Below, one piece after another: positions 26,166 through 34,900 of a DNA stretch of 64,000 nucleotides (position 1 is the first letter of the stretch; every line of letters starts with the position of its first letter). Below the pieces are notes generated by a model that was not told where the DNA came from, ran no database searches, and saw only the letters and a program-made list of their open reading frames with translations. Origin of the DNA: Thalassobacillus_A hwangdonensis (GTDB lineage Bacteria; Bacillota; Bacilli; Bacillales; Halobacillaceae); NCBI RefSeq assembly GCF_042675915.1, contig NZ_JBHTKL010000001.1, forward strand, positions 62,001-126,000. The letters run 5' to 3'. The translations under genes were made by a program, and so were the position numbers.

Positions 26166-27359
26166 TCACCCTTTTGGCGTGATGGCGTGATGGGAGTCAT
26201 TCGCTTTTTCTTTCTTCAGTTGATTCATTCTGGCAAGAATCAGAAGTCCAATCACGTTCAATTTCTCAAGATCCTGCGGGAAAGTCAATTCGATTGGCCG
26301 CCCACGATCGTTCCATCTGACTGCAGCCTCTTGTATTTGACGCTGTGCCAGTTTTGCTGCACCGCCCACTGCAATATACCTTGTCGCCCCTTTGATCTCA
26401 TTCGAACTGCTTCGAACTCTGTCGAATAACTCAAGGTACTTGATCGCCATCGACTTCAATTGGGGAGTGATGTATTTACTGATGTCTTTTCGCACTCCTG
26501 CAAATGGTTCTACATACCATCCAGCTGGACCTGCATATAGTTTCTCTTCCAGTTCAGATCTTGAATCGAATTTATACAGCTCATTCTTGCTTACTTTTTG
26601 AATGATGGTGTCGAGAAATGCATTGATCCCGAATTGTTCTCCTTCAACGGATGCCACAGGCTTATTATTTTTTATCCCGACGAAGTCTACCGAATCTCCT
26701 CCAAGATCTCCAATGATGATCCCTTTCTTGGAATCTTTCACAAGCGCATCGTCGCTGATTTCCAATGTTTCGATATCTCGAGTCAGTCCGAGATAGGCGC
26801 ATGCACCCTCCGCTCCGACGATTACATCATTGATGGTTATCTTTACAGCAATTTCTTTAGGGGCTTCGGTACCTGGTACTTTATGAAATATGATGGTGTG
26901 AGTCCCTTTGAGGGCATCCTTCAACAATGTTTTTCTTGATTTGAACTGTGTCGTAGGTAAGGAAACAGCCAATTGATCGATTTCATAATTGATTTCTGTT
27001 TCTCCTTCATTCATCTGGACAGCGTGATAGGCTGCGATGCCGAAAAGTAGTATATAGGTGCGATCCTCTTCCGCTTTTTGATTGTTGAACGAAGTAAGAC
27101 TCACATTCCTCTGCCTCGCTGCAGCTTTTCCTATATAAAAACTTTCCCGCTTATCAACAATTGCGTTACTTTTCACTTCAGTAATCAGATTTTCTTCAAA
27201 GATGACATCCTCTTCATCATATGGTTCTTCATAGAATGCCTCATCAAAAATTGCAATAGCATTGGGCATCTGATATTCACTTATTTCTCCTTGATCCGAC
27301 GCAAGTACTTTATACCAGCTGTTCCCGATATCAACCGCAAGGTAATGATTTCTATCCAT
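26166..27359 (-). CDS. ParM/StbA-like bacterial actin
   Basis: About 397 residues with the actin-fold ATPase motifs: phosphate-1 AVDIGNSWYK (Asp10), phosphate-2 IIGDLGGDSVDFVG and the adenosine motif YIAVGGAAKL. The family includes plasmid-segregating ParM, AlfA and Alp7A, which form filaments with an adaptor bound to DNA. ATG 27359 is chosen because GGAGGAGG lies eight bases upstream. The 194-base region upstream shows no iteron-like direct repeats of the parC type. On the chromosome, next to spore-surface-like genes, its cargo may not be a plasmid. Confidence 0.82.
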   Translation of the reverse strand: MDRNHYLAVDIGNSWYKVLASDQGEISEYQMPNAIAIFDEAFYEEPYDEEDVIFEENLITEVKSNAIVDKRESFYIGKAAARQRNVSLTSFNNQKAEEDRTYILLFGIAAYHAVQMNEGETEINYEIDQLAVSLPTTQFKSRKTLLKDALKGTHTIIFHKVPGTEAPKEIAVKITINDVIVGAEGACAYLGLTRDIETLEISDDALVKDSKKGIIIGDLGGDSVDFVGIKNNKPVASVEGEQFGINAFLDTIIQKVSKNELYKFDSRSELEEKLYAGPAGWYVEPFAGVRKDISKYITPQLKSMAIKYLELFDRVRSSSNEIKGATRYIAVGGAAKLAQRQIQEAAVRWNDRGRPIELTFPQDLEKLNVIGLLILARMNQLKKEKANDSHHAITPKG

Positions 27360-27500
27360 GCTATCTACCTCCTCCATATGAATCTTATGCAGGGGGAGGG
27401 GGAGTCTGTGCTAGTACCCATTTTTTCAGCCCTACATCGATTACTATCCAAGCTTGGCTAAAATCCGCATTTATGCTGTTTCATTCATCTATGCTCATTA

Positions 27501-27520
27501 GTTGTACGTGCATAGGATAA
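27501..27520 (+). promoter_or_regulatory. Possible mother-cell (sigma-K/E-like) -10 region
   Basis: TTGTACGTGCATAGGATA contains CATAGGATA, which fits the sigma-K -10 pattern CATANNNTA. No matching -35 AC is found at the right distance. A similar block, TTGTACTGCATACGCTTA (28446-28463), precedes the next paralog. Confidence 0.3.
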
Positions 27521-27553
27521 AGTGTACCTGAAAAATAAAGGAGGAATAATGAG

Positions 27554-28330
27554 ATGCACAAAGATAAAGATTGCCTTGATGTTAACGTGTCGGCAACAGT
27601 TAACGATTGTGAAAACGAATCAGTAGATCAGCCAACGATTGACGTCGCTGGGGAAGAGCTTTTGGTGAGAGTGCCTGTTACACTTGCTCAAGTTGAGGTG
27701 AGCACAAGCCTGTCAGCAAATATCCGTTTTCCCGATCCTGTAATGGAAATCAAGGATATGAAGAAGAGGGTCAAAATCGTCCAGTGTAAACTGCTCATAC
27801 CGGGCACACCATCCACCACAGATGATCCATTCATAGGTGGTGACTACAAGTTATTCATCAAAGGATTTATTCGAAAAAACATCCAGTACGTAACACCAGG
27901 TAAATATTCTACAAAAGAATGCGTCAATGGAGATTTGAGGTCACACACTGTAGATGTTCCATTCGAATGTGTAACAACGATTGCGGCAGAATCATTCATC
28001 CGCAATCCACAGCTTCCATTCTATAATTCTCGGAACGAGTTTGACTTCTATCGCGAGCAAATGCTTGGCAAAGGCTATCCTGAAAAGGACAAATTGCTAT
28101 CCAGCGACCTTTCCCAATTCCACCAGGACAGCACCCAGTTCTATAATCAAATGCCTTACTGCGAGCTTGTTGCAAGCAGGATGACATCCTATGATGAGTC
28201 AACAGATCGCGAATCCCTTCCTGGTCATGCTCCATTTGAAGAAGGTTACTTCTATCACATGGTCGAGAAAATGTTCCTTGAGTTCCAGGTCAAAGTACTA
28301 CAAGTACAACAAGTTGATTTGAACTCATAA
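27554..28330 (+). CDS. CsxC-like (putative spore-surface) protein, copy 1
   Basis: 258 residues, soluble, no signal peptide. The core reads VPVTLAQVEV, FPDPVMEIKDMKKRVKIVQCKLL, KLFIKGFIRKNIQYVTP and HTVDVPFECVT, the pattern of proteins annotated in Bacillaceae as CsxC or related exosporium/coat proteins (SPOCS-like architecture). The conserved LxQCxL and FVRKNIxY elements recur in the next gene. Function as a structural spore protein is inferred from family and from the absence of catalytic motifs. AAAGGAGG precedes ATG 27554. Confidence 0.65.
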   Translation: MHKDKDCLDVNVSATVNDCENESVDQPTIDVAGEELLVRVPVTLAQVEVSTSLSANIRFPDPVMEIKDMKKRVKIVQCKLLIPGTPSTTDDPFIGGDYKLFIKGFIRKNIQYVTPGKYSTKECVNGDLRSHTVDVPFECVTTIAAESFIRNPQLPFYNSRNEFDFYREQMLGKGYPEKDKLLSSDLSQFHQDSTQFYNQMPYCELVASRMTSYDESTDRESLPGHAPFEEGYFYHMVEKMFLEFQVKVLQVQQVDLNS

Positions 28331-28357
28331 TGGACAAACACTAGGTCAATAACCTAG

Positions 28358-28393
28358 AACTCTGCAAATCTCCTATTGCAGAGTTTTTTTTAT
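28358..28393 (+). terminator. Rho-independent terminator
   Basis: AACTCTGCAA / TTGCAGAGTT stem with an eight-base loop and a long T run. Confidence 0.9.
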
Positions 28394-28493
28394 TTGATCA
28401 TACCTTACCCAAGCTTTCCCTGGGCGGATGCCCATACATAGTCATTTGTACTGCATACGCTTAAAATATCTTGTAATTGGGAGGAATAATGGA

Positions 28494-29210
28494 ATGTCTG
28501 AATTTGAATACGATAAACACGGGTGTAAACCTCATCGACCAAATATCTGTATCGGAAAAATGGTGGCAAAGGTTCCGGTAGTGTTAGCTCAGTTAGACCT
28601 CAATGTCGATATGGATGCTGATATTACTTTTCCTGAACCAGTATTGGAAATCAAAGATATAAAAAAGCGGGTGAAACTGATACAATGCAGGCTCTTATTG
28701 CCATCAAATAAATTATTCATCGAGGGCTTTGTCAGAAAGAATATTCAATATGCAAGTCCGAGCCCGGAGATCCAGGAAAGTACATCAACTACCGTTTCAT
28801 CTGATTTACATTCCCATACTGTCGATATCCCGTTCAAACTGGTAACCGAAATCAAAGATTATTTGACTCACCCCGTCCAGCCGAGAATCAATAAAAGGGA
28901 AGAGTTCGATTTCTTCATTTCGGAAGCGTTGCCGAGCGGCTTTCCACAAAAAGATGAATTATTGACGAGTGATCTTTCCCAGTTCCATCAGGAAAGTGAG
29001 CAATACTACAATGAGCTTCCATACTGTGAACTTGTATCAAGTCGAATTGTCGAATGGGATGAGGCATTGGATCGTGAAGGATTCCCGACAGATGCACCGC
29101 TTGGTGAAGGAATGTTCACAACTATCAAGGAAAAGATGGTTCTGGATTTCACCATCCGAGTGCTTCAGAACCAGCAGTTGAGGGTTTCCTCTACAACAAA
29201 TGATGACTGA
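28494..29210 (+). CDS. CsxC-like (putative spore-surface) protein, copy 2
   Basis: 238 residues and clearly paralogous to the previous gene: VPVVLAQLDLNVDMDADI, FPEPVLEIKDIKKRVKLIQC, FVRKNIQYA, HTVDIPFKLVTEI and a shared C-terminal part (LTSDLSQFHQESEQYYNELPYCELV). It lacks the long N-terminal extension of copy 1. ATG 28494 is chosen since GGGAGG lies nine bases upstream; the leader GGGAGGAATAATGGA is itself similar to that of copy 1, as expected after duplication. Confidence 0.65.
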   Translation: MSEFEYDKHGCKPHRPNICIGKMVAKVPVVLAQLDLNVDMDADITFPEPVLEIKDIKKRVKLIQCRLLLPSNKLFIEGFVRKNIQYASPSPEIQESTSTTVSSDLHSHTVDIPFKLVTEIKDYLTHPVQPRINKREEFDFFISEALPSGFPQKDELLTSDLSQFHQESEQYYNELPYCELVSSRIVEWDEALDREGFPTDAPLGEGMFTTIKEKMVLDFTIRVLQNQQLRVSSTTNDD

Positions 29211-29265
29211 TTGTCAATTGGCATAAACATGACTTCTTTAAGGATGATTGGAGGTGTAGGAGAGT

Positions 29266-30312
29266 ATGTATGATGAAAAGCAAAGTGCTGACAGCATCTC
29301 CCTGGAGGAGTTCCTGGAATTCGTTGAAAAAAACAGTTCTCCATCGGGACCAATACTTTTTGCACCTCCAACGTCGACCAATTACTTGGAGGAGCAGGAA
29401 AGCTATGATAGGGATGAAGAATCCCTCGATCTTCTAGTGGAAATAACGGAAGAGCAAGAAGGCAGCTTTGCATTTTCTTATCGAGAATGGGACACGGAAA
29501 GCCTTGAATCCAAGGACGGGGAAAATGTAAAAGAGTTAAAGATTGAATCAAGCAGCAAAGTCGAAGAAACAACTGAAGAGCAGCTTTGTAGATGCAAACG
29601 GAAAAAAACTTGTTTTTGTTATGTGGACGATTCTTCTGAGTCATCAACATCTTCTATTGATGAGTATGAGGAAATCGTGGATGAGGAAGAGGCTGAGAGC
29701 ATATCTGCAGAACTTTTCGAAAATCATTCTGTAGAAGAATCTCCGGAAGAAGAACCAAAGGAATGCTCCCAGGAACGGACCAACAGTGTCCTTGTAAAAG
29801 TACCTGTTACCCTAAAGAAGCTTCACCCTCAGCTTCAACTGTTTCAGACACTGAAACTTCCTTCAGATGTTGATCAGATTACATCTGTGGAATGGTCAAT
29901 AACCTCTTTCAAAGGAGTTGTTGCCCTTCCTGCATCCATGCTATTTCTACAGGTGATCGTCATAGCTGATATTGAGTACACTGATGCATCAGGAAGCTTT
30001 CATTCTGTCGGGATTGAAGTTCCGCTTGAAAAAGCTCTGGAGATACATTGGAATCACCCGCCTGAATTGACCGCAAATCAGGGCTTCGAGTATTTCTTCG
30101 GTGATGGAATGGAATTCCATCATGAGTGTCTGTCTTTTTACAATGAAGAAGTGAAAAGTCAGTTGGTCCATAATCACTTTATCTCTCATCATGATTCCAT
30201 ATTTAATGAAGGGGAATGGAAGCTTGCAATCAAGAGTGATATCGAGTTGATCGTAGATCTGGTCCAACAACAATGTGTTTACGTCCAGAAGCTTGATGAG
30301 CAGCACCCTTAA
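29266..30312 (+). CDS. CsxC-like protein with acidic N-terminal extension, copy 3
   Basis: 348 residues. The N-terminal half (1-170) is highly acidic and Ser-rich, with a short Cys cluster CRCKRKKTCFC at about residue 108. The C-terminal half (about 172-345) is a diverged version of the domain in copies 1 and 2 (VLVKVPVTLKKLHPQL; ECLSFYNEEVKSQLV; SDIELIVDLVQQQ). It has lost most of the basic RKNIQY motif. The upstream site is GGAGGTG. Probably a spore-surface component, but less surely than its paralogs. Confidence 0.5.
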   Translation: MYDEKQSADSISLEEFLEFVEKNSSPSGPILFAPPTSTNYLEEQESYDRDEESLDLLVEITEEQEGSFAFSYREWDTESLESKDGENVKELKIESSSKVEETTEEQLCRCKRKKTCFCYVDDSSESSTSSIDEYEEIVDEEEAESISAELFENHSVEESPEEEPKECSQERTNSVLVKVPVTLKKLHPQLQLFQTLKLPSDVDQITSVEWSITSFKGVVALPASMLFLQVIVIADIEYTDASGSFHSVGIEVPLEKALEIHWNHPPELTANQGFEYFFGDGMEFHHECLSFYNEEVKSQLVHNHFISHHDSIFNEGEWKLAIKSDIELIVDLVQQQCVYVQKLDEQHP

Positions 30313-30313
30313 T

Positions 30314-30356
30314 AGGAAAAAACGCTTGGGAAGGTGGTTACCCCAAGCGTTTTCCT
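30314..30356. terminator. Bidirectional Rho-independent terminator
   Basis: AGGAAAAAACGCTTGGG / CCCCAAGCGTTTTCCT lies between the convergent copies 3 and 4. Confidence 0.88.
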
Positions 30357-30357
30357 G

Positions 30358-31125
30358 TTATCTTCTTTGGTCATTGATACGGTCGATGATTGTAGGCTCG
30401 TAGTTGTCACTGCTCTCAGTTGCATCAGCTGGTTTTGAGCCCTTTTTGTAAGGGTAGTAGCCATTTGTCTGTTGCGTTTGCAGCAGCTTGAACCATAAGT
30501 TGACGTCCATTTTTTCAGTGATCTTGGTGAAGCGACCAAAGCGGTCGTGGTTTTTATACAGGTCCAATTCGAAGATGTCTGAATATACTAGTTTACATTC
30601 AATTGGCTCATTGAAGTATTCTTTCGTGTAGGCGCCATCTCGGCAACGATCGGAGCCATGGTTGCTTTTGTCAAGATACTTGAATTCCGCCGTTAACGAA
30701 CTCTTCTGGCTCGGATACTGATCCACGTAATGCCAGACATCTACTGCATCACTGCAGGTGAACGGAATGTCGACATGGTAATCTTTCAAGTTTCCGCTGC
30801 ATGCTTCTACATACACTACGTTTTTGTGGACAACACCTGTGATGAATACTTTCACCTTGTGTCCATAAGGGCTTTTGAATGCTTCACACTGCTTCAATGA
30901 AATATTTTTCTTGATGAACTTCACTTCTTTTGCTGGTGTTGGCAGGTGAATATCAGCTTCCACTAACGCCTGCAAATGCACTTCTGATAGAATGACGGGA
31001 ACATCCAAATGATGATAAGGATAGTAGCCTTCAGCTTCACAATCCACTCGTTTAGCCTTAGCTTTGTCACAGCTCAAACCTGGTGGACATTTGCTATGGC
31101 TGCTGCAAGATGTGTTTTTCTTCAT
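30358..31125 (-). CDS. CsxC-like (putative spore-surface) protein, copy 4
   Basis: 255 residues with the same core arranged as VPVILSEVHLQALVEADI, LPTPAKEVKFIKKNISLKQC, FITGVVHKNVVYVE and YHVDIPFTCSDAV. The N-terminus is Cys/Lys-rich (CSSHSKCPPGLSC) and the protein contains two YYPY motifs, features seen in cross-linked spore-coat or exosporium proteins. ATG 31125 is chosen because AAAGGAG is eight bases upstream; a GTG three codons earlier lies on that site. It is transcribed toward copy 3. Confidence 0.62.
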   Translation of the reverse strand: MKKNTSCSSHSKCPPGLSCDKAKAKRVDCEAEGYYPYHHLDVPVILSEVHLQALVEADIHLPTPAKEVKFIKKNISLKQCEAFKSPYGHKVKVFITGVVHKNVVYVEACSGNLKDYHVDIPFTCSDAVDVWHYVDQYPSQKSSLTAEFKYLDKSNHGSDRCRDGAYTKEYFNEPIECKLVYSDIFELDLYKNHDRFGRFTKITEKMDVNLWFKLLQTQQTNGYYPYKKGSKPADATESSDNYEPTIIDRINDQRR

Positions 31126-31163
31126 ACTTTCCACTCCTTTGATATTTACGCCAAAAGAATAGC

Positions 31164-31179
31164 AAGATCAAAAGATCTT
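31164..31179. promoter_or_regulatory. Short palindrome upstream of copy 4
   Basis: AAGATC-AAAA-GATCTT, 16 bp, about 40 bases upstream of the start; possible operator. The remainder of the gap 31126-31327 shows no supported gene. Confidence 0.25.
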
Positions 31180-31327
31180 ACTCGTTTCTGATGACTTACT
31201 ATTGTATATGCGGTCTCAAGGGGGAAAGGATGGACGAGTACATGTGGTGTTTAGCACATTTTCATTGTGCAGGCAGGAAATGATGTACGATATAGAGAAC
31301 AATAACTGTGAAGTAATTAGTCACTTT

Positions 31328-31792
31328 TTAAATTTTTGGCAGCATATGATATCGCATCAATACTTTTGAATAGAGAATGGCTAATGTGAAGCTGGAAAAG
31401 TAAATGAGCGATGTATAAAAAATGTTCCATCCATCCAAATAAATGATCTTTCCTACCAATACTCCGAAACCTTCCAGGCATGTTCCGATAGTAGTAAATA
31501 GTAAAATCAGATAGATCGACTTCCATAAAAGCTTGTACTTCACAACGATGATGAGGCAGGACATCAAGGGAAAATAACCAAGGTTGAAAGGCATCGCAGA
31601 AATGGAATCAGGTTCTTTGTAAGGAGTCACCATCCAAAAGTGTGTAAAGCCCCAATCATTAGCAAGGAACGCTACTGCCACCCCAAAAGGGTACATTGCC
31701 ACGATGATTTGAGGATTTCTCTTGTATAGCAACAAGCAGATCAATAAGGGAATACATGCGCCAATCAATGTATTGACAAGCATCTCTGTCAC
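31328..31792 (-). CDS. CBO0543 family membrane protein
   Basis: About 154 residues with five hydrophobic helices and the conserved WGFTHFWMVTPY and PFNLGYFPLMSC segments of the CBO0543 family, a group of small polytopic proteins common in spore formers with no known function. The start is uncertain: GTG at 31792, or the ATG three codons later with AGG at a longer distance. It is divergent from the next gene. Confidence 0.65.
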   Translation of the reverse strand: MTEMLVNTLIGACIPLLICLLLYKRNPQIIVAMYPFGVAVAFLANDWGFTHFWMVTPYKEPDSISAMPFNLGYFPLMSCLIIVVKYKLLWKSIYLILLFTTIGTCLEGFGVLVGKIIYLDGWNIFYTSLIYFSSFTLAILYSKVLMRYHMLPKI

Positions 31793-31830
31793 ATCCTAGT
31801 AAAGTATGGATTGCAAAATTGTGAAGGGAC

Positions 31831-32130
31831 GTGCTGTATGTGGACGATAGTAAAATGAAACTTAAGTTTCCACTAAGTGATATTCTTAGTATGAGTATTT
31901 GTCTGTTAATTACTCAGTTCTACTTTCTGTACGTTTATGCAGGAGGGTTAGGAAGTTTTCTTTTGTTTAACATGGGCATCTTTCTGTTTGTATATTTACT
32001 TGCCCATATCCTTTCAACATGCTTGAGGGGAAGGAACAAGGAATGCTCCGCAGCCTTTTTCGTCTTTTCGATGACTATGGTTACTGCTCTGGTAATTGGC
32101 ATGGAAACCATTCGATACTTGTATAGTTGA
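31831..32130 (+). CDS. Small membrane protein, unknown
   Basis: About 99 residues with three hydrophobic helices (residues about 15-35, 40-62 and 73-96) and a short charged loop (CLRGRNKECS). No family recognised. The start could be GTG at 31831 (GAAGGG three bases away) or the GTG at 31840. It reads toward the Nudix gene. Confidence 0.5.
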   Translation: MLYVDDSKMKLKFPLSDILSMSICLLITQFYFLYVYAGGLGSFLLFNMGIFLFVYLLAHILSTCLRGRNKECSAAFFVFSMTMVTALVIGMETIRYLYS

Positions 32131-32188
32131 ATTGAGAAGGAAAATGGGAGTAGGATATGTAAGTTATCTGTAGGAAAGGGAGATGAGA

Positions 32189-32812
32189 ATGAAAGAGTGG
32201 ATCAAAACATTTGACGCAGATGGGAGTTACATAGGGAATCGTTCAAGAGACGAAGCTCATCAACGGGGGTTATGGCATGAAACATTTCACTGTTGGTTTT
32301 TGAGCTTCGACCATGGAGTTCCGTATATTTATTTTCAGTTGAGAAGTGAAACGAAAGCCGACTTTCCTGGTTTGCTGGATATTACCGCTGCCGGGCATCT
32401 CTTTGCTGAAGAAAAAGTAGAGGATGGTGTACGTGAGATAGAGGAGGAATTGGGCGTTTCCGTTCCCTTTTCTGACTTGAAACCATGTGGAGTAGTGAAA
32501 AATGAAATCATCGAGAAAGATTTCATCGATCGGGAGTTCTCTCACACATTTGTCTATGAGCATCCTCATACATTTGATTCTTTTCATGTGGATGAAGCAG
32601 AGGTTATCGGTATCTTTCGAGCAACTTACGATTCCTTTTCCTCCGTTTGTAGAGGAAAGAGTGACTCCATGCCAATCGAAGGTTTTCAACTCGACGATGG
32701 AGGAAAGAAGTTTGTTCAGAAAGAAGCAGGCTTGCAAGATTTCGTTCCTCACCAGCATACATACTTGGAAGAGGTAGTTGATCGTATAGCTCAGATATTT
32801 GTCATCCGCTAA
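32189..32812 (+). CDS. Nudix hydrolase (isopentenyl-diphosphate isomerase-like layout)
   Basis: About 207 residues. The Nudix box appears as GHLFAEEKVEDGVREIEEELGV, with the metal-binding REIEEE core intact but one residue shorter than the canonical GX5EX7REUXEEXGU. The N-terminal part (GLWHETFHCWFLS) resembles Nudix proteins of the IDI-like/YfcD group. Such enzymes hydrolyse nucleoside diphosphate-linked compounds; the substrate is unknown. ATG 32189 follows AAAGGGAG. Confidence 0.82.
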   Translation: MKEWIKTFDADGSYIGNRSRDEAHQRGLWHETFHCWFLSFDHGVPYIYFQLRSETKADFPGLLDITAAGHLFAEEKVEDGVREIEEELGVSVPFSDLKPCGVVKNEIIEKDFIDREFSHTFVYEHPHTFDSFHVDEAEVIGIFRATYDSFSSVCRGKSDSMPIEGFQLDDGGKKFVQKEAGLQDFVPHQHTYLEEVVDRIAQIFVIR

Positions 32813-32838
32813 TCAAGGTTTATAGGAGGGAATGGACG

Positions 32839-33297
32839 ATGTCAGAACAAGAAGTATATACTCATAAACAATTGGCAGTTCAAGCATTTAACAGTGTATG
32901 GGATTTGATAGAAAAAGAAAATCGGACGAAAGCTGATGAGGAAGAGATGATCCACATGTGTCATGCATCTTTCTGGCATTGGACGAAAGTGGAGGACCAT
33001 ACGGCTGCTAATTTATCGATAGGGTATTGGCAGCTTTCGAGGGTGTATGCAATTTCCCACAATGGGGCAGAAGCATTGAGCTATGCGGAAAGCTGTGTCG
33101 ACGTAAGTGAAGGTGGAGAATTGGAACCTGTATTGTGCGGGTATGCATATGAAGCACTTGCCCGATCGCTTCATGTACTAGGCAGAGAGGGAGAGGCACT
33201 GGAAGCTTTGAAAAAAGCAGAAGTGTACAAAGGTCGGATAGCAGATCAGGAAAGCAGAAACCTGCTGGAAGCGGATTTCGCCACGATAACTGAATAG
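32839..33297 (+). CDS. TPR-like soluble protein, conserved family of unknown function
   Basis: 152 residues, all helical, with the pattern CHASFWHW ... GYWQLSRVYAISHNGAEALSYAESC ... GYAYEALARSLHVLGREGEALEALKKA seen in a widespread family of unknown function that has TPR-like repeats. It probably acts through protein contacts. AGGAGG precedes the ATG, and it lies 26 bases after the Nudix gene, so the two may be co-transcribed. Confidence 0.65.
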   Translation: MSEQEVYTHKQLAVQAFNSVWDLIEKENRTKADEEEMIHMCHASFWHWTKVEDHTAANLSIGYWQLSRVYAISHNGAEALSYAESCVDVSEGGELEPVLCGYAYEALARSLHVLGREGEALEALKKAEVYKGRIADQESRNLLEADFATITE

Positions 33298-33305
33298 TCT
33301 TTAAA

Positions 33306-33343
33306 AAAAGCGTAGAGCGGTTCTTCATCGCTCTACGCTTTTC
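33306..33343. terminator. Bidirectional Rho-independent terminator
   Basis: AAAAGCGTAGAGCG / CGCTCTACGCTTTT between convergent genes. Confidence 0.9.
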
Positions 33344-33354
33344 TTATGTGGATG

Positions 33355-34653
33355 TTAAAACGTGAATTTCTTTTCAAATTTCTTAGGTACAAGGAAAATC
33401 TCATTACGATGGTCATCAATGATCCACTGCTGTTCCGCTTCAGAATAGTGAGTAGTCAGTTGAATGGAATGAACACTTCTACCATCCTCGTTCGAATAAA
33501 GGCGGCTTGTTTCTTTCGCACCCTCAATGTGGTACTCAACCTCAACCTTCAATTCATATCGTTCTTCCTCTTCGTTCCATATCGGCTGCTTCATTGTCTC
33601 TACGTTATAGTAGGCAGAGTGAAGCTCTCCTGAATACTCGCCTTCTTTGATTTCATCTTCGAGTTCTTCTCTGTAATTGTCACTTACGGCAGCTTCCATA
33701 GCTTCGATTTTTTGGTGGCGTCTCGCTTCCAAACGCTGGAGCATTGCTTTATTCATACTTTCCATCAATTCATTCTGCATCGTTTCGTCGATCGCCTGGA
33801 AATCTCTGAATTCGATCGCTTTATCTTCTAAGCTTACAGGTTGGCTTTCAACCGTGCCCCAAGGAAACGTCTTTTCAATTTTAAGTTCACTTTCTCCATC
33901 AAGTCGTAATGGACCAATTTCCTGGGAAGTTTCATTTAAAGTAATGCCGACTTTCTCATCATTGATCAACAATTCTGTATCTGGATAGGGTGCAGCGGCT
34001 TTTATTGTTCCAATATCCAAATCGAAGTCTACGCTCTCATATTCATTTTTCATAGTGAACAGAAGCACTTCTTTGGATTCAGTAATATCCGCTACATTGC
34101 TTGGGATTTTTTCAGTAACTGTGTAATCTCCTGGCCAAAGCGGTCCGTACACAGGATTCCCTCCTGCATTTTCCAAAACTTCAAGTGTCTCCCCATCAAT
34201 CTGAAAGGTGGAGTCATCGGTACTCGGCATCACCTGCAGCATAGCTGGTGTAATCGCTAATTTATAGTCCTTGAAAACTACATACCTATCTCCTGCTTCA
34301 AATAGTTTAATCGTACCATAATTTCCAAGGTTTGGTTCATTTGGGTTCGGGGTATCTGTATCTTGAGCAGTTGCCTGGGACTTTAGCGCCCGGACGATTG
34401 TATCCATTTTATCTGGTTGCTCTTTGAAAAATGCGATGAGATCTTCAGCGTCCTTCTCGGTAAATTCCCATTTTTCATCTGTAGAGGCAAGTAATTCGTT
34501 TACTTTTCGAGCATTTTCGTCATGGATTGCTTCCTCGAATGCTTCAACCAGTGAATGAGCGGACGAGACGGATTTTCCAACACCGTAGATTCCAAAAGTA
34601 CCGATTGTAAGTAATACAATAGCCAATAGTATGTAAAGACGTTTTATCTTCAT
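33355..34653 (-). CDS. TcaA/YvbJ-like membrane-anchored protein
   Basis: About 432 residues: one N-terminal transmembrane helix (YILLAIVLLTIGTFGIYGV), then exported domains whose order resembles TcaA: an SSAHSLVEAFEEAIHDENA segment, a helical domain, two beta domains (WPGDYTVTEK; NDEKVGITL) and a C-terminal NTF2-like part (about residues 285-400). The N-terminal zinc ribbon of TcaA/YvbJ is missing. TcaA proteins affect teichoic acid/peptidoglycan linkage and glycopeptide response. ATG 34653 is preferred for its distance to GGGAGG. Confidence 0.72.
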   Translation of the reverse strand: MKIKRLYILLAIVLLTIGTFGIYGVGKSVSSAHSLVEAFEEAIHDENARKVNELLASTDEKWEFTEKDAEDLIAFFKEQPDKMDTIVRALKSQATAQDTDTPNPNEPNLGNYGTIKLFEAGDRYVVFKDYKLAITPAMLQVMPSTDDSTFQIDGETLEVLENAGGNPVYGPLWPGDYTVTEKIPSNVADITESKEVLLFTMKNEYESVDFDLDIGTIKAAAPYPDTELLINDEKVGITLNETSQEIGPLRLDGESELKIEKTFPWGTVESQPVSLEDKAIEFRDFQAIDETMQNELMESMNKAMLQRLEARRHQKIEAMEAAVSDNYREELEDEIKEGEYSGELHSAYYNVETMKQPIWNEEEERYELKVEVEYHIEGAKETSRLYSNEDGRSVHSIQLTTHYSEAEQQWIIDDHRNEIFLVPKKFEKKFTF

Positions 34654-34815
34654 TTTCATTCCTCCCATTCTATTACAAGATACAGGAGAAGCAACAGGAA
34701 AGAAATGGTTCTATATTAACAGGTATTAAGATTTACTAGATAGTGTGAAATTACTACGTAATTCTGGTTCTATAGCTAATATATTCCTATTTTCGATGTA
34801 TACCGCAGTAAAACA

Positions 34816-34847
34816 TTGACATTTCTAGTACAATTCTAAAGTATGAT
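34816..34847 (+). promoter_or_regulatory. Possible promoter of the tad locus
   Basis: TTGACA (34816-34821) is a perfect -35; TAAAGT (15-base spacer) or TATGAT (20-base spacer) follow at non-ideal distances. The 247-base gap is AT-rich and holds no gene. Confidence 0.35.
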
Positions 34848-34900
34848 TACAATTCACTAAGTTGTCGAATTTTATTTAGATCAATGAAGGAGCGTATCGC

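Noticed and set aside
27360..27553. parC-like centromere upstream of the actin gene
   Set aside because: No direct-repeat array was found, only a G-rich stretch near the start codon.
31230..31284. 17-codon frame after GGGGGAAAGG
   Set aside because: Very short, with an odd composition (Cys, His, Trp) and a site too close to the ATG; not supported.
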